A DNA stretch of 64,000 nt from Sulfurospirillum deleyianum DSM 6946 (GTDB taxonomy: Bacteria > Campylobacterota > Campylobacteria > Campylobacterales > Sulfurospirillaceae): the NCBI RefSeq assembly GCF_000024885.1, contig NC_013512.1:1612001-1676000 (forward strand). Direction: 5' to 3'. Of the stretch, positions 1-10,205 are shown piece after piece. Each line of letters begins with the position of its first letter. Position 1 is the first letter of the stretch. Made by a program: the position numbers and the translations under genes. Below the pieces are notes generated by a model, which was not told the origin of the DNA, did not search any database, and saw only the letters and a program-made list of their open reading frames with translations.

Positions 1-48
1 AACAAAAAGCTCTTTTTTGTTTGCTAAAAGCGGAGGAGGAAGAAGCAT
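1..48 (-). CDS. comEC: Probable ComEC/Rec2 competence protein, 5' end only
   Basis: One base after the dnaB stop, an ATG opens a frame that runs off the left edge without a stop, giving MLLPPPLLANKKELFV. No clear Shine-Dalgarno is visible, so translation may be coupled to dnaB. In Helicobacter pylori the gene directly downstream of dnaB is comEC (comE3), and epsilonproteobacterial ComEC proteins begin with a similar short Lys-Glu-aromatic stretch before the first membrane helix. The identity is inferred from position and this weak similarity. Only 16 codons are visible. Confidence 0.4.
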   Translation of the reverse strand, partial: MLLPPPLLANKKELFV

Positions 49-49
49 A

Positions 50-1480
50 TTACAACGGAGGCAAACTTATCTTTGCCTCAGGGGCAATGGAGGCGTTATA
101 CTGTACCACTTCCACAGGAATAGGATTTTTGACACTATCCACAAAGCGAGTACATGCTTTTTGAAAGACCAAATTAGCAACGCCCACAGGACCATTTCTA
201 TTTTTACCCACAATAATTTCTGCTGCTTCTTCAGGCTTTTCAAAAAAGTCATTTTTATACTCTTTGCCCTCAACTCTGGCTTTTTGCTCTTTCTCTTTCT
301 CTTCTCGTATTCGATACACATCATCACGATACACAAATAAAATCATGTCCGCATCTTGCTCAATCGCCCCTGATTCTCTAAGGTCACTTAGCATCGGGCG
401 TTTATCGCTACGGCCTTCCAAACCACGATTGAGCTGAGAAAGTGCGATAATAGGCACATTCAATTCCCTTGCCAAAAGTTTTAACCCTCGGCTGATTTCA
501 CTCACTTCCAAATGTCTGTCTTTATTTCCCGCAGAATTCATTAACTGCAAATAATCAATAATCGCCAAAGAGATTTCAGGGTGGCGACTTTTAAGTTTTC
601 GAAGTTTCGCACGCACATGGTGAATATCCACTGAGCCATTATCGTCCACAAAAAACTTGCGCTTACTCATCTCATCCGCCGCACCACTAAGCCTACTCCA
701 CTGCTCATCGCTCATATCACCCACTTTAAGCTTTTGCAGAGGGATAGAAGTTTTAGCACTAAGCATCCTGAGCATCAACTGCTCTGCTGGCATCTCTAAA
801 GAAAAAATCGCCACACCACGCCCTCTATCCAAAGCACTTTGTGCTAAGTTAAGACAAAACGCCGTTTTACCCATCGCTGGACGTGCCGCAACAATAATCA
901 AATCGCCCTCACCAAATCCCGTTGTCAAACGATTCAGTTCGGTAAATCCCGTATCAACACCAACAATGCCAGAATTACCCCGTTTTTTCATCTCATGAAT
1001 ATGTGCAATCGTCGCATGCGTCATCTCAGGCGATTCACGAAATTCACGAGAACTGTTCTCCTGCGTAATTTGATACAACTTCTGTTGCACCAAATCAATC
1101 ACTTCCGTAGAAGGCAAATCCTTCTCCACCGCAATCTCTTTAATATCAGACGTCAGTTGCACCAACTCACGCTTAATCGCCTTCTCTTTAATCTCTTCCA
1201 CATACGCTTTGGTCGTAGGAAGAGGATTGGTGGAGAGAATTTCGAGCATCGCATCTTCATCAAATCTGCTTTGCTGGTTTAACTTTTTCTTGATAAACTC
1301 TTCATCAATAGGCAAATCTTCTCTTTGACACGCTTCCATCGCTTCAAAAATATAACGATGACTGGGCAAATAAAAATCTTTCGCACTAATCAATGCGGCG
1401 ACATCTTCAAAGGTCGCTGGATTAAAGAGAATGGAGCTTAAAACAGAACGCTCAATGTTAACATTGTGCAACGTACTCAT
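50..1480 (-). CDS. dnaB: Replicative DNA helicase DnaB
   Basis: Hexameric 5'-3' helicase that unwinds DNA at the replication fork and interacts with primase. The 476-residue length is normal for DnaB. The N-terminal helical domain covers about residues 1-100. The RecA-like domain follows, with Walker A ARPAMGKT near 199-206, the SLEMPAEQL motif near 227, Walker [10 protein letters not shown] near 307, and a conserved [14 protein letters not shown] segment near 348. No intein or frameshift is visible. The start overlaps the ispG stop as ATGA, so the two genes are probably translationally coupled. The product is secure. Confidence 0.97.
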   Translation of the reverse strand: MSTLHNVNIERSVLSSILFNPATFEDVAALISAKDFYLPSHRYIFEAMEACQREDLPIDEEFIKKKLNQQSRFDEDAMLEILSTNPLPTTKAYVEEIKEKAIKRELVQLTSDIKEIAVEKDLPSTEVIDLVQQKLYQITQENSSREFRESPEMTHATIAHIHEMKKRGNSGIVGVDTGFTELNRLTTGFGEGDLIIVAARPAMGKTAFCLNLAQSALDRGRGVAIFSLEMPAEQLMLRMLSAKTSIPLQKLKVGDMSDEQWSRLSGAADEMSKRKFFVDDNGSVDIHHVRAKLRKLKSRHPEISLAIIDYLQLMNSAGNKDRHLEVSEISRGLKLLARELNVPIIALSQLNRGLEGRSDKRPMLSDLRESGAIEQDADMILFVYRDDVYRIREEKEKEQKARVEGKEYKNDFFEKPEEAAEIIVGKNRNGPVGVANLVFQKACTRFVDSVKNPIPVEVVQYNASIAPEAKISLPPL

Positions 1481-2541
1481 GCTTTATACTCTCGTGCCGC
1501 TTTTTCAACCTCTTTTAAAAAGGTATCGACTAAATCTTCCTCTTTAAGTTTTGCCACAACTTCTCCTTTGACCATCACAAGCCCCTGCCCTTTTCCAAAC
1601 GCAATGGCAACATCCGCATGTTTTGCCTCACCAATGGCATTGACCACGCATCCCATCACCGAGATATTTAAAGGCGCTTTAATATGCTTGGTACGACGCT
1701 CCACTTCCGCAACGGCATTGACCAAATTTGCCTCCAAACGCCCACATGTCGGACATGAGATAATGTTTAATCCCTCTGCTTGCACACCACTGTCTTTTAA
1801 AATGGCTCGCCCTACGCTTATCTCCTCTTCAAGCTCTCCTGTAATGGAAACTCGAAGCGTATCGCCAATGCCATCTAACAAAAGGGTACCTAAAGCGATG
1901 GACGATTTGATGGTAGAGTGAAACAAGGTTCCAGCTTCCGTAACACCCAAATGAAAGGGATACTCCACCAAAGGACGTAACATACGGTACGCTTCAACAG
2001 TACGTTCCACATCACTCGCTTTTAGGGAGACTTTCATATTGGTAAAGCCCAAATCTTCTAGGTATTTAATGTTATAAAGGGCTGATTCGACCATAGCTTT
2101 TGTGGTTGCGCCATACTTCTCATCAAACTGTTTCTCCAAACTGCCACTGTTAACCCCTATGCGAATGGGAATATTACGTTCATTGCACGCTTTTACGACC
2201 TCTTTGACACGCTCTTTGTTCCCAATGTTCCCTGGATTGATACGAATACAATCCACCACCTCCGCTGCAATGAGTGCAAAACGGTAGTTAAAGTGAATAT
2301 CCGCCACAATCGGTAAAGAAGACTCTGCTTTAATCGCTTTAAGCGCATAAGCATCTTCATAATCAGGCACAGCGACACGGACAATATCACATCCCGCAAA
2401 ATGCAACCGTTTAATCTGCTCTAATGTACCTTGAACGTCATGGGTTTTTGAAAAAGTCATGGATTGTACAGGGATTTTAGCATCGCCGCCAACAGGGACA
2501 TTGCCAACAAAAATTTGCTTCGTAGGGTATCGTTTTATCAT
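1477..2541 (-). CDS. ispG: 4-hydroxy-3-methylbut-2-enyl diphosphate synthase (IspG/GcpE)
   Basis: Iron-sulfur enzyme of the non-mevalonate (MEP) isoprenoid pathway that converts MEcPP to HMBPP. The protein is 354 residues, typical of the bacterial TIM-barrel plus reductase form. Expected cluster cysteines are present in [13 protein letters not shown] near 262-273 and in [15 protein letters not shown] near 296. The N-terminal region has the usual [13 protein letters not shown]. Its last bases overlap dnaB. A second MEP enzyme, ispE, lies at 35876-36652 but in a different operon. Confidence 0.97.
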   Translation of the reverse strand: MIKRYPTKQIFVGNVPVGGDAKIPVQSMTFSKTHDVQGTLEQIKRLHFAGCDIVRVAVPDYEDAYALKAIKAESSLPIVADIHFNYRFALIAAEVVDCIRINPGNIGNKERVKEVVKACNERNIPIRIGVNSGSLEKQFDEKYGATTKAMVESALYNIKYLEDLGFTNMKVSLKASDVERTVEAYRMLRPLVEYPFHLGVTEAGTLFHSTIKSSIALGTLLLDGIGDTLRVSITGELEEEISVGRAILKDSGVQAEGLNIISCPTCGRLEANLVNAVAEVERRTKHIKAPLNISVMGCVVNAIGEAKHADVAIAFGKGQGLVMVKGEVVAKLKEEDLVDTFLKEVEKAAREYKA

Positions 2542-2600
2542 GGTGTATCCAAAATTAAATTGATTTGTTCTATAAGGTGTTTATTATACCTTTTTTGATT

Positions 2601-4436
2601 TTAAGAAAAGGAGAGCGGATCCATATCAGCTTCAACCTGTAAGGCTTTGCTTAGATGAGCAAATTCTAACAGTGCTTTGGTAGAAGGGCTACGCACTAAA
2701 AGCTCATAGCGGTATTTTCCTGCTATTTTGGCAACACCCGCTTTGCCGTGTCCTACTACTTCAATACTTTTAAATTCTAAAGCTATTTGGGCTACGTTTT
2801 CAATGCGCTCTTTGGCTTTTTCCTCTTTGGTGTGTGCGCTCATTAGTTTTAGCATTTTTTGAAAGGGTGGATAAAGTGGATTACGAAAGGCTAATTCATC
2901 GTTTAAAAATTGCGCATAATTTCCCAAATAGCGCTTAAAAAACGCACTATTTTGACTTTGAATCAACACTTCACCGTAGCCTTTTCGACCACTTCGCCCC
3001 GCAATTTGCATGACAAGCGCTAGGGTTTTTTCTCTGGCTCGAAAATCACTCATATTTAAAAGCGCATCCACACCTAAAATAACCGCTAAACCCACACCGT
3101 GGTAATCATGCCCTTTGCTGAGCATCTGCGTTCCCACTAAAATATCTATCTTTTTTTCATTAAAATCACTCAGTATCTGGGTGAGTTGTTTTTCGGTTTT
3201 AATAACATCACGGTCAAACTGCGAAACGCTAAAGTCTTTAAAGTGGATTGAGAGTTTCTCTTTCACCTCCGCCGTTCCCATCCGTGTCGCAATAATCTCC
3301 TCACATCCACACTTCGGACAGGCTTTTGGAATCGCTTCGGTGTAATTGCAGTAGTGACATTTTAACGCATGAACATGTAAATGAACACTCATGGCAACAC
3401 TGCAATAAGGACACTCCACACTCGCTCCACAGCTTTTACATGTAATGTACTTAAAATTGGCTCTGGTAGGAACAAAAACCACCACTTGCTTCTGCCGTTT
3501 CAGCGTTTTTTCAATGGCAACCACTACGGCATTGGAAAGCCCATGCTCACTCTCATCGTACATCACATGCGTGGAAGCTTCAAAAAACGTCCCCTTAAGC
3601 CTAAAGGTGGGAAGCTTTTGAATGCTGTTTAAACTAGGCGTTGCAGAGCCTAAAAGTACTTTGGCATTGAGTTTTTGCCCAAACAAAAGGGCTAAATCTT
3701 TAGCGTTGTAGCGAGGTCTATTGCTTGATTTGTAGCTTTCATCGTGCTCTTCATCAACCACAATCAAGCCTAGTTTTTCATAGGGTAAAAAAAGAGCCGA
3801 ACGGGTTCCTGCTACAATGCAAATTTTTCCCTCTTGAAGCTCTGTTAAAATCTGCTCTTTTTTCTTAGCGCTAATTTTTGAGTGCCAAATCGCAACATGA
3901 GCGCCAAAATGATGCTTAAGTCTGCTTTTCATCTGTGGGGTTAGACCAATTTCTGGCACTAAAAAAGCTACCTGTTTTCCCTCATTGATGGCTTCTTCAA
4001 AGAGTTTCATATAGATTTCTGTTTTGCCACTGCCTGTATCGCCAAAAAGCAGAGCATTTGTGTTGATTTTGATAAACGCCAAAGCCTCTTCTTGCAGACT
4101 AGAGAGTTCAATGGTGGTGTTAATCGTTTGCTTTACATGTAAAGATTTTTGTGAAAACGGGGTAAAAAGAGCAAGTGCTTCACCTAAGGAACAGACATAA
4201 TACTCAGCGATAAAACGTGCTAATTCTAGCGTTTTTAAAGTGTAAAATGTTTTACATGTAAGCAAAATTTCTTCACACGCAAAAGAAGGTTGCTCAACGC
4301 ACTCAAGCACAACACCCAAAAGTGTGCGTTTAGAAAGTGGCACTTCCACCACCCTACCTATCTCTAAAATATCATGAGAGCAATACGTTAAGGGAGTAAG
4401 CGGGGATTTTAAAAGAGAAATAAGGTAGTAATGCAC
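2601..4436 (-). CDS. priA: Primosomal helicase PriA
   Basis: Superfamily 2 helicase that reloads DnaB at stalled forks. At 611 residues it is shorter than the E. coli protein, as is usual in epsilonproteobacteria, through a smaller N-terminal DNA-binding part. Walker A LLFGDTGSGKTEIYM is near 129-143 and the DEEH box is VVDEEHDESYKSS. Eight cysteines sit in paired CxxC motifs, ITCKSC, CPYC, CHYC and CPKCGC, matching the PriA zinc-binding domain. Three copies of the TTACATGTAA palindrome lie in this gene, and one encodes the first zinc CxxC (ITCKSC). It shares a cluster with dnaB, which fits its role. Confidence 0.96.
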   Translation of the reverse strand: MHYYLISLLKSPLTPLTYCSHDILEIGRVVEVPLSKRTLLGVVLECVEQPSFACEEILLTCKTFYTLKTLELARFIAEYYVCSLGEALALFTPFSQKSLHVKQTINTTIELSSLQEEALAFIKINTNALLFGDTGSGKTEIYMKLFEEAINEGKQVAFLVPEIGLTPQMKSRLKHHFGAHVAIWHSKISAKKKEQILTELQEGKICIVAGTRSALFLPYEKLGLIVVDEEHDESYKSSNRPRYNAKDLALLFGQKLNAKVLLGSATPSLNSIQKLPTFRLKGTFFEASTHVMYDESEHGLSNAVVVAIEKTLKRQKQVVVFVPTRANFKYITCKSCGASVECPYCSVAMSVHLHVHALKCHYCNYTEAIPKACPKCGCEEIIATRMGTAEVKEKLSIHFKDFSVSQFDRDVIKTEKQLTQILSDFNEKKIDILVGTQMLSKGHDYHGVGLAVILGVDALLNMSDFRAREKTLALVMQIAGRSGRKGYGEVLIQSQNSAFFKRYLGNYAQFLNDELAFRNPLYPPFQKMLKLMSAHTKEEKAKERIENVAQIALEFKSIEVVGHGKAGVAKIAGKYRYELLVRSPSTKALLEFAHLSKALQVEADMDPLSFS

Positions 4437-4443
4437 ACGAAAG

Positions 4444-4875
4444 TTATTGCGTCAACGATTTACAATTTGTGCCTGTGCTACTGTTTGTTGTATCACAGGT
4501 GAAACCTGTGGCAGCATTGTACGTAAAAGGAATCGTTTGACCTAAAATTTTAAAAGAGTATCCCGTAGTCGTTTTCATCCAATGACCATCCGCATTTTTA
4601 GAGATAATAGGATAATCCAATACATTTTTAAACAGTTCTTGCCCCTCGGCTGTCGTTGTATTGGTATCGAGTGTGAGGGCTGTTGTATTTCCTTCTAAAA
4701 GTCTTTTGGATTTTTGAAGGGCTATACCACTACGAATAGCAGCTACTTGCGATTTGCCTTTAACCAGCATCGCATCATCACGAGTTACGGCAAGTTTTGG
4801 AATAGCAACACCTGCTAAAATACCAAGCACAACGATTACAAAAACCAGTTCTATCATTGTAAAAGCTTTTTTCAT
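4444..4875 (-). CDS. Type IV prepilin-like / pseudopilin protein (copy 1)
   Basis: A 143-residue secreted protein with a class III (prepilin) signal: MKKAFTMIELVFVIVVLGIL. PilD-type cleavage is expected before the Phe, followed by methylation, Glu at mature position 5 and a hydrophobic stem to about residue 30. A conserved AIPKLAVTRDDA follows. The C-terminal part has two cysteines, which could form a pilin disulfide. I chose the internal ATG at 4875 because the prepilin motif starts there; the longer frame adds 18 unlikely residues. It is the tandem partner of the next gene upstream. No assembly genes are nearby, so it could be a minor pilin, a type II secretion pseudopilin or a competence pseudopilin. 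Confidence 0.85.
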   Translation of the reverse strand: MKKAFTMIELVFVIVVLGILAGVAIPKLAVTRDDAMLVKGKSQVAAIRSGIALQKSKRLLEGNTTALTLDTNTTTAEGQELFKNVLDYPIISKNADGHWMKTTTGYSFKILGQTIPFTYNAATGFTCDTTNSSTGTNCKSLTQ

Positions 4876-4919
4876 ACTAATCCATTTTACTTCATAAGAT
4901 TTACATTTTTTTTGGAACC

Positions 4920-4957
4920 AAGAAAGCAACCCTTATTTTTTTAAAGATTGCTTTCTT
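4920..4957 (-). terminator. Hairpin between the two tandem prepilin genes
   Basis: AAGAAAGCAA (4920-4929) and TTGCTTTCTT (4948-4957) are perfect 10-bp complements flanking an 18-base AT-rich loop. The hairpin lies just downstream of the stop of the upstream pilin (5425-4967) and before the start of the downstream one. There is no U-tract after the stem in the direction of transcription. It may therefore be a partial terminator or a processing/stability element that sets different levels of the two pilins. Confidence 0.5.
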
Positions 4958-4966
4958 AGATTATGA

Positions 4967-5425
4967 CTATCGAGTAATACCTACACCACCGAAAGTATGA
5001 GTTTTAACTAAGTCTTTAGCCAAACTTTGTGCTCCAATACAAATAACACTTGATGTATCACTACCATTAGCAACTGTCATATTACCATCAACTGTTGTAG
5101 TAATAGTAAAACAACTATGAGATGCATCCGCATTCATATAAGCAGTATTTGTTTGAATATCTCCTGTAGCGGATGACATATCACTAGCCGAACCTTGAAG
5201 TTGAACATTAGTAAGCAACGGCCATGTTACTGCCTGCCATTTTGTTAAACCTTGGGAAGTATAATAAGAACCCGCATCTGATACTAATGTCGAAAGATTT
5301 GCTGCAAGCTTAGAAATAACTGCATCATCTCTTGTCGCTGTCAATCTTGGAATCGCCACTGCTGCCAAGATACCTAAAATAACGATAACGAAGATAAGTT
5401 CGATCATCGTAAAACCTTTTTTCAT
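4967..5425 (-). CDS. Type IV prepilin-like / pseudopilin protein (copy 2)
   Basis: A 152-residue protein with a prepilin signal almost identical to its neighbour: MKKGFTMIELIFVIVILGIL, then AAVAIPRLTATRDDA. Start 5425 is supported by a strong AAGGAGAAACG Shine-Dalgarno. The soluble domain is Ser/Thr/Asn-rich and contains two cysteines (HSCFTI and VICIGA). The shared N-terminus and TRDDA motif point to duplication, while the globular domains have diverged. It is probably exported and assembled by machinery encoded elsewhere. Whether the fibre is a type IV pilus, a type II secretion pseudopilus or a competence pilus cannot be told here. Confidence 0.87.
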   Translation of the reverse strand: MKKGFTMIELIFVIVILGILAAVAIPRLTATRDDAVISKLAANLSTLVSDAGSYYTSQGLTKWQAVTWPLLTNVQLQGSASDMSSATGDIQTNTAYMNADASHSCFTITTTVDGNMTVANGSDTSSVICIGAQSLAKDLVKTHTFGGVGITR

Positions 5426-5503
5426 CGTTTCTCCTTGTGTTTTTTTAGCCAATACATTTATTGACCCTTGTGTCATTCTATAACATTGTATTTAAAGCAT
5501 AAC

Positions 5504-5722
5504 TTAAATAGTTTCGATTTTATGTAACAACTTTGTAATCTCTTCTTCGAGGAGAAAATTATCGTAGCACTTCCCTACGTAGGCGTACAAAAGCTCTTTG
5601 GGGTCTATGGTGCTTTTCTCTTTGAACTGCGCTTTAAAATCAGCTTCAAATTTAAGAGCAAACTCCCCCTCTAACTTGATGTCAAAGTCTTTGCCACCAA
5701 GGCTAATGGTTATTTTATTCAT
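5504..5722 (-). CDS. Small conserved-looking hypothetical protein, possibly ZapA-like
   Basis: This 72-residue protein begins with a likely beta-hairpin (ITISLGGKDFDIKLEG), followed by helices including DPKELLYAYVGKCYDNFLLE. The layout of a short beta-hairpin then a long helix loosely recalls the FtsZ-associated protein ZapA, but the sequence similarity is too weak for a firm call. It overlaps the upstream coiled-coil gene by 4 bases, so the two are surely co-translated. No signal peptide or membrane segment is present. I do not recognise it with confidence. Confidence 0.7.
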   Translation of the reverse strand: MNKITISLGGKDFDIKLEGEFALKFEADFKAQFKEKSTIDPKELLYAYVGKCYDNFLLEEEITKLLHKIETI

Positions 5723-5952
5723 CGACCAAGTACGGCTTCAATTTTACTGAGTAAATCATCAGCATTCACATCTTTATGAATCAAATCTTGCTCTAACTTT
5801 GCAATCTGAACGTTTTTGGCTTCTGCCACAGCTTTTGCGGTGACTAACTCTTGACGCAAGGTCTCATTTTGTGCTTCTAAGGCTTTGTATTTTTCTAAAA
5901 GCTCATCAATTTTTTGACTTAAAAGGCTTACATTTTTCACTTCTTCAAACAT
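5719..5952 (-). CDS. Small coiled-coil protein, possibly ZapB-like
   Basis: A 77-residue, almost wholly helical protein with heptad-like spacing from SLLSQKIDELLEKYKALEAQN through VQIAKLEQDLIH. It ends with a short conserved-looking tail, DDLLSKIEAVLGR. Size and composition resemble ZapB-type cell-division coiled coils, but any short coiled coil would look similar. It is the first gene of a two-gene unit divergent from uvrB, and its start (5952) is 62 bases from the uvrB start. The function is not established. Confidence 0.7.
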   Translation of the reverse strand: MFEEVKNVSLLSQKIDELLEKYKALEAQNETLRQELVTAKAVAEAKNVQIAKLEQDLIHKDVNADDLLSKIEAVLGR

Positions 5953-5979
5953 TTAGAAACTCCATTGTGGTCTGTTTGC

Positions 5980-5985
5980 TATAAT
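5980..5985 (+). promoter_or_regulatory. Probable -10 box for uvrB
   Basis: A perfect TATAAT preceded by TTTGC lies 30 bases before the uvrB start. No convincing -35 is seen, which is normal for the epsilonproteobacterial housekeeping sigma factor. Confidence 0.6.
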
Positions 5986-6014
5986 TGTAACAAAATAATC
6001 AAAAAAGTATCAAT

Positions 6015-7991
6015 ATGAGCGAATTTTTCCTAGAAAGTCCTTATCAGCCCTCAGGCGACCAGCCTCGTGCCATTGAAAGACTCAGTGCTTCCATCAAAAA
6101 AGGCAATCGCTACCAAACCCTCATCGGAGTGACGGGCAGTGGTAAAACCTACACGATGGCACAGATTATCCAAAAACTAAAAATGCCCACGTTAATTATG
6201 ACACACAACAAAACCCTCGCCGCTCAGCTTTACAGCGAATTTAAGGGCTTTTTTCCTAAAAATCACGTGGAGTATTTTATCAGCTACTACGATTACTATC
6301 AGCCTGAGGCGTATATTCCTAGAAGTGATTTGTTTATTGAAAAAGACAGCTCTATTAACGAAGAGTTAGAGCGTTTAAGACTCAGTGCTACCGCTTCACT
6401 GCTCTCTTACGATGATGTGATTTGTGTGGCATCGGTTTCGGCAAACTATGGTTTGGGAAATCCTCACGAATACAAAAAAATGGTGCAAATTATCGAAAAG
6501 GGTGAGAGCATTAATCAAAAAAAGCTTCTTTTACGTTTAGTAGATATGGGCTACAAACGCAATGACACTTTTTTTGATCGGGGATGTTTTCGTGTCAGTG
6601 GTGATGTGGTCGATATTTTCCCTGCGTACAACGAAGAAGAAGCCATTCGGGTGGAATTTTTTGGCGATGAAGTCGAGAGCATTTACTACTTTGATGTCTT
6701 TTTAAATAAAAAACTCCAAAGCTTACCTAAAGTGGTTCTTTATGCAGCCAATCAGTTTATTGTAGGGCATGAGAGACTTCAAAAAGCCATAAAATCCATT
6801 GAGCAAGAGCTCGATGAACGCTTAGCCTATTTTCAAAAAGAGGATAAACTCGTTGAGTACCAGCGACTCAAACAACGGGTTGAGTTTGATTTGGAAATGC
6901 TTCAAAGTACAGGAGCGTGTAAAGGGGTGGAAAATTATGCTCGTTATCTCACAGGCATTGAGCCAGGGGCTACGCCTTACTCGCTTTTTGACTACTTTGA
7001 AGCCATGGGCAAGGAGTATCTGGTCATCGTCGATGAATCACACGTCAGTCTTCCTCAATTTCGAGGCATGTTTGCAGGTGATAGAAGTCGAAAAGAAGTA
7101 CTCGTGGAGTATGGCTTTAGACTTCCGAGTGCGCTAGATAACCGTCCTTTAATGTTTGATGAATTTATTAACAAAGCGCCTCGTTATCTTTTTGTGAGTG
7201 CCACACCTAAAGAGTTAGAATTAGGACTCAGTGGAGAAAATGTGGCAGAGCAGATTATTCGCCCTACTGGACTGCTTGATCCTGAAGTGGAAATACTAAG
7301 CAGTAAAAATCAAGTCGAAACACTTTATGACCGCATAAAAGAAGTTACATGTAAAGATGAAAAAGTGCTTGTCACCGTGCTCACTAAAAAAATGGCAGAA
7401 GAGCTCACCCGCTACTACGCCGACTTGGGTATGAAAATCAAATACATGCACTCCGACATTGATGCCATTGAGCGCAATCAAATCATACGCTCTTTACGTG
7501 TGGGCGAGTTTGATGTATTGGTGGGCATTAACCTGCTTCGTGAGGGGCTGGATTTGCCTGAGGTTTCTTTGGTTGCGATTTTAGATGCGGATAAAGAGGG
7601 ATTTTTACGCTCGGAGACGAGTTTGATTCAAACGATGGGACGTGCCGCACGAAATCTTAATGGCAGAGTCTTAATGTTTGCGGAGAAAATCACCGACTCC
7701 ATGCAAAAGGCGATTGAGACGACACTTAGAAGAAGAGCTTTACAAGAGGCATTTAATCAAGAACATGGCATTACCCCAACGAGCACGACACGTAAAATGG
7801 ATGAAAATCTTAAGCTTGAAGAGCATAGTGATATTTACAACACCTATGATAAAAAAGATAAAATTCCACCCAGCGAGAAGAAAAAAATTATCGCCGAACT
7901 CACCAAAGCGATGCATGAAGCCGCAAAGATTTTGGAATTTGAAAAAGCAGCCAAACTGCGGGATCAAATCGAAAAGCTCAAAAAGGCGTAA
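6015..7991 (+). CDS. uvrB: Excinuclease ABC subunit B
   Basis: Damage-verification helicase of nucleotide excision repair, loaded by UvrA and partnering with UvrC. Its 658 residues match the usual 655-675. Walker [13 protein letters not shown] is near residues 39-50. The beta-hairpin region has [15 protein letters not shown]. The helicase motif [14 protein letters not shown] is followed by [14 protein letters not shown]. The UVR domain closes the protein, with [17 protein letters not shown] near the C-terminus. The mfd gene at 16104-19073 supplies the transcription-coupled branch of the same pathway. Confidence 0.98.
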   Translation: MSEFFLESPYQPSGDQPRAIERLSASIKKGNRYQTLIGVTGSGKTYTMAQIIQKLKMPTLIMTHNKTLAAQLYSEFKGFFPKNHVEYFISYYDYYQPEAYIPRSDLFIEKDSSINEELERLRLSATASLLSYDDVICVASVSANYGLGNPHEYKKMVQIIEKGESINQKKLLLRLVDMGYKRNDTFFDRGCFRVSGDVVDIFPAYNEEEAIRVEFFGDEVESIYYFDVFLNKKLQSLPKVVLYAANQFIVGHERLQKAIKSIEQELDERLAYFQKEDKLVEYQRLKQRVEFDLEMLQSTGACKGVENYARYLTGIEPGATPYSLFDYFEAMGKEYLVIVDESHVSLPQFRGMFAGDRSRKEVLVEYGFRLPSALDNRPLMFDEFINKAPRYLFVSATPKELELGLSGENVAEQIIRPTGLLDPEVEILSSKNQVETLYDRIKEVTCKDEKVLVTVLTKKMAEELTRYYADLGMKIKYMHSDIDAIERNQIIRSLRVGEFDVLVGINLLREGLDLPEVSLVAILDADKEGFLRSETSLIQTMGRAARNLNGRVLMFAEKITDSMQKAIETTLRRRALQEAFNQEHGITPTSTTRKMDENLKLEEHSDIYNTYDKKDKIPPSEKKKIIAELTKAMHEAAKILEFEKAAKLRDQIEKLKKA

Positions 7992-8012
7992 AGGCGTTAC
8001 ATAGTATCTCTT

Positions 8013-8022
8013 TACATGTAAA
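8013..8022. repeat. Intergenic TTACATGTAA copy, uvrB-ppk
   Basis: One of five intergenic copies, in the context CTTTACATGTAAAC. It lies 22 bases after the uvrB stop and about 31 bases before the ppk -10 box, so a bound protein could affect ppk expression. Confidence 0.8.
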
Positions 8023-8052
8023 CAATGTTACCTTTTTATAACATTTTTCTGA

Positions 8053-8058
8053 TAGAAT
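8053..8058 (+). promoter_or_regulatory. Probable -10 box for ppk
   Basis: TAGAAT lies in an AT-rich stretch about 28 bases upstream of the ppk GTG. It is a near-consensus -10 with no clear -35. Confidence 0.4.
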
Positions 8059-8086
8059 ATTTGCCACTTTTTATAAAGGATAAGAC

Positions 8087-10204
8087 GTGCCTGATTTAAT
8101 GGATTCATCCCTTTACTTAAACCGTGAGCTTTCATGGCTCAAATTTAACACCCGTGTCCTCGCACAATCACTGAAAAAAGAGCTGCCTCTTTTTGAGCGA
8201 CTCAAATTTTTAGCGATTTATGCCACCAACCTTGATGAATTTTACATGATTCGTGTAGCAGGACTTAAACAGCTTTTTAGCGCAGGGGTGATTGAAACGG
8301 GAGCAGACCAAAAAACACCATTGGATCAGCTACGAGAAATTCGAAGTTACCTTGCGAGTGAAAAAGATATCATTCAAAGCAGTTATGAAGAAATCGTAAA
8401 AGATTTGGAGAAAGAGAACCTTTTTATTACCGCATATGATGATTTAAATCCTGCGTTGGCAAAACTCTCAGATGAGTACTTTTTTTCCAATATTTTGCCT
8501 GTCATTGTGCCTATTGCGGTCAATGCTACGCATCCTTTTCCACACCTCAACAACCTAAGCTTTTCCCTTGCGGTCAAACTTCAAGATGCTGAAAGCGCTG
8601 AGGGTGAAGAGAATTATAAATACGGTATGATTCGAATTCCTCGTGTTTTACCACGCTTTTTTCAAGCAGGTGACAACACCTATGTGCCTATTGAAACCAT
8701 TGTTAGAAAACACGTTGAAGAGATTTTCTTAGGCTATAAATTGGTCGCATCTGCTGCGTTTAGAGTCACACGAAACGCCGATATGGTCATCGAAGAAGAA
8801 GAAGCGGATGATTTTATGATGATGATGGAGCAAGGCTTAAAACTGCGCCGAAAAGGGGCATTTGTTCGACTCAACATCGAAGATGGCGTTGATCCGGATA
8901 TTTTGAATTTTCTCAATTCACACATGCAAATCTTTTTTAAGGACATTTATACCTATAAAATTCCTCTTAACTTAGGCGCTTTATGGCAAATTGTGGGCAA
9001 TAAAGATTTTTCTCATCTTGCTTTGCCTCCGTACAATTCAAAAATTTTACCGCCGTTTGATACCAACGAATCGGTTTTTAAAGTCATCAATAAAAGCGAT
9101 GTTTTACTGTTTCACCCCTATGAGAGTTTTGACCCTGTTCTAAGACTGATTCGTGAGGCATCCAAAGACCCTAAAGTCATCTCGATTCGTATGACCTTGT
9201 ACCGAGTGGAGAAAAACTCCCAAATCGTTCAAGCTTTAATTGATGCGGCAAACGAAGGTAAGCAAGTCACCGCAGTCGTGGAGCTTAAAGCACGTTTTGA
9301 TGAAGAGAACAATTTACACTGGGCAAAAGCGCTAGAACAAGCAGGTGCTCACGTCGTTTATGGTATTACAGGGTTTAAAGTTCACGCTAAAATCGCTCAA
9401 GTCATTCGTCAAGAAGAAGATGGAAAACTAAAATTTTACATGCACTTTAGCACAGGCAATTACAATGGCGCCACCGCAAAGGTTTACACCGATACCAGCT
9501 TTTTTACATGTAAAGAAGAATTTGCCAAAGATAGCACCATGTTTTTTCACATTTTATCGGGTTTTTCCAAACATAAAAAACTTGATACACTGATGATGTC
9601 CCCGACACAAATCAAGCCAAAAGTGATTAGCCTTATCAATAACGAAGCACAGTTTGGAAGCGATGGAAGGATTATTGTGAAAATGAATTCATTGGTGGAT
9701 CCTGATGTCATTCAAGCCTTATATCACGCCTCCAAAAAAGGAGTTCAAATCGACATTATCGCACGAGGAATCTGTTGTTTACGCCCTGGTGTTGAAGGGA
9801 TAAGTGAGAACATTCGTGTGCGCTCCATCGTAGGAAAATACTTAGAACACGCTCGTATCTTTTACTTCAAAAACGCAGAACCCACAACCACGTTTATCTC
9901 AAGTGCAGACTGGATGCCACGAAATTTAGAGAGACGTTTAGAGCTGATGACGCCTATTTTTGACAAAGCGTTACAGCAAAAACTCTTTGAAATTTTGCAA
10001 CTCCAACTGAATGATAACGTCCTTGCATGGACGCTAGGAAGCGATGGTGAATACACCCCTTCTTCTCCAAATGCGGATGAAAAAGCGATTAATAACCATA
10101 CGATTTTGGAAGATTATATGAACAAAATCTACAAAGCGCAAAAGAAAGATACTAGCTCACACAAAGCTGAAAAACTCGCACGCCGTCTCTTTAAGGAGAG
10201 TTAG
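8087..10204 (+). CDS. ppk: Polyphosphate kinase 1
   Basis: Makes and reverses inorganic polyphosphate from ATP, in the cytoplasm or membrane-associated. The 705-residue protein has the four-domain PPK1 architecture. The N-terminal segment is [15 protein letters not shown]. The two phosphohistidine-type motifs are [11 protein letters not shown] and [21 protein letters not shown] and the phosphate-binding SIRMTLYRV are also present. I used the GTG at 8087, which has an AAAGGA Shine-Dalgarno six bases upstream; an ATG four codons later is the alternative. It is followed after one base by the carbonic-anhydrase-like gene, so the two are probably cotranscribed. Confidence 0.96.
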   Translation: MPDLMDSSLYLNRELSWLKFNTRVLAQSLKKELPLFERLKFLAIYATNLDEFYMIRVAGLKQLFSAGVIETGADQKTPLDQLREIRSYLASEKDIIQSSYEEIVKDLEKENLFITAYDDLNPALAKLSDEYFFSNILPVIVPIAVNATHPFPHLNNLSFSLAVKLQDAESAEGEENYKYGMIRIPRVLPRFFQAGDNTYVPIETIVRKHVEEIFLGYKLVASAAFRVTRNADMVIEEEEADDFMMMMEQGLKLRRKGAFVRLNIEDGVDPDILNFLNSHMQIFFKDIYTYKIPLNLGALWQIVGNKDFSHLALPPYNSKILPPFDTNESVFKVINKSDVLLFHPYESFDPVLRLIREASKDPKVISIRMTLYRVEKNSQIVQALIDAANEGKQVTAVVELKARFDEENNLHWAKALEQAGAHVVYGITGFKVHAKIAQVIRQEEDGKLKFYMHFSTGNYNGATAKVYTDTSFFTCKEEFAKDSTMFFHILSGFSKHKKLDTLMMSPTQIKPKVISLINNEAQFGSDGRIIVKMNSLVDPDVIQALYHASKKGVQIDIIARGICCLRPGVEGISENIRVRSIVGKYLEHARIFYFKNAEPTTTFISSADWMPRNLERRLELMTPIFDKALQQKLFEILQLQLNDNVLAWTLGSDGEYTPSSPNADEKAINNHTILEDYMNKIYKAQKKDTSSHKAEKLARRLFKES

Positions 10205-10205
10205 G

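Noticed and set aside
17-340. Plus-strand ORF preceded by a GGAGGAGGA sequence
   Set aside because: It lies entirely antisense to the C-terminal part of dnaB, has low-complexity Phe/Leu/Ile content and no family resemblance. The purine-rich run is the antisense of comEC/dnaB codons.
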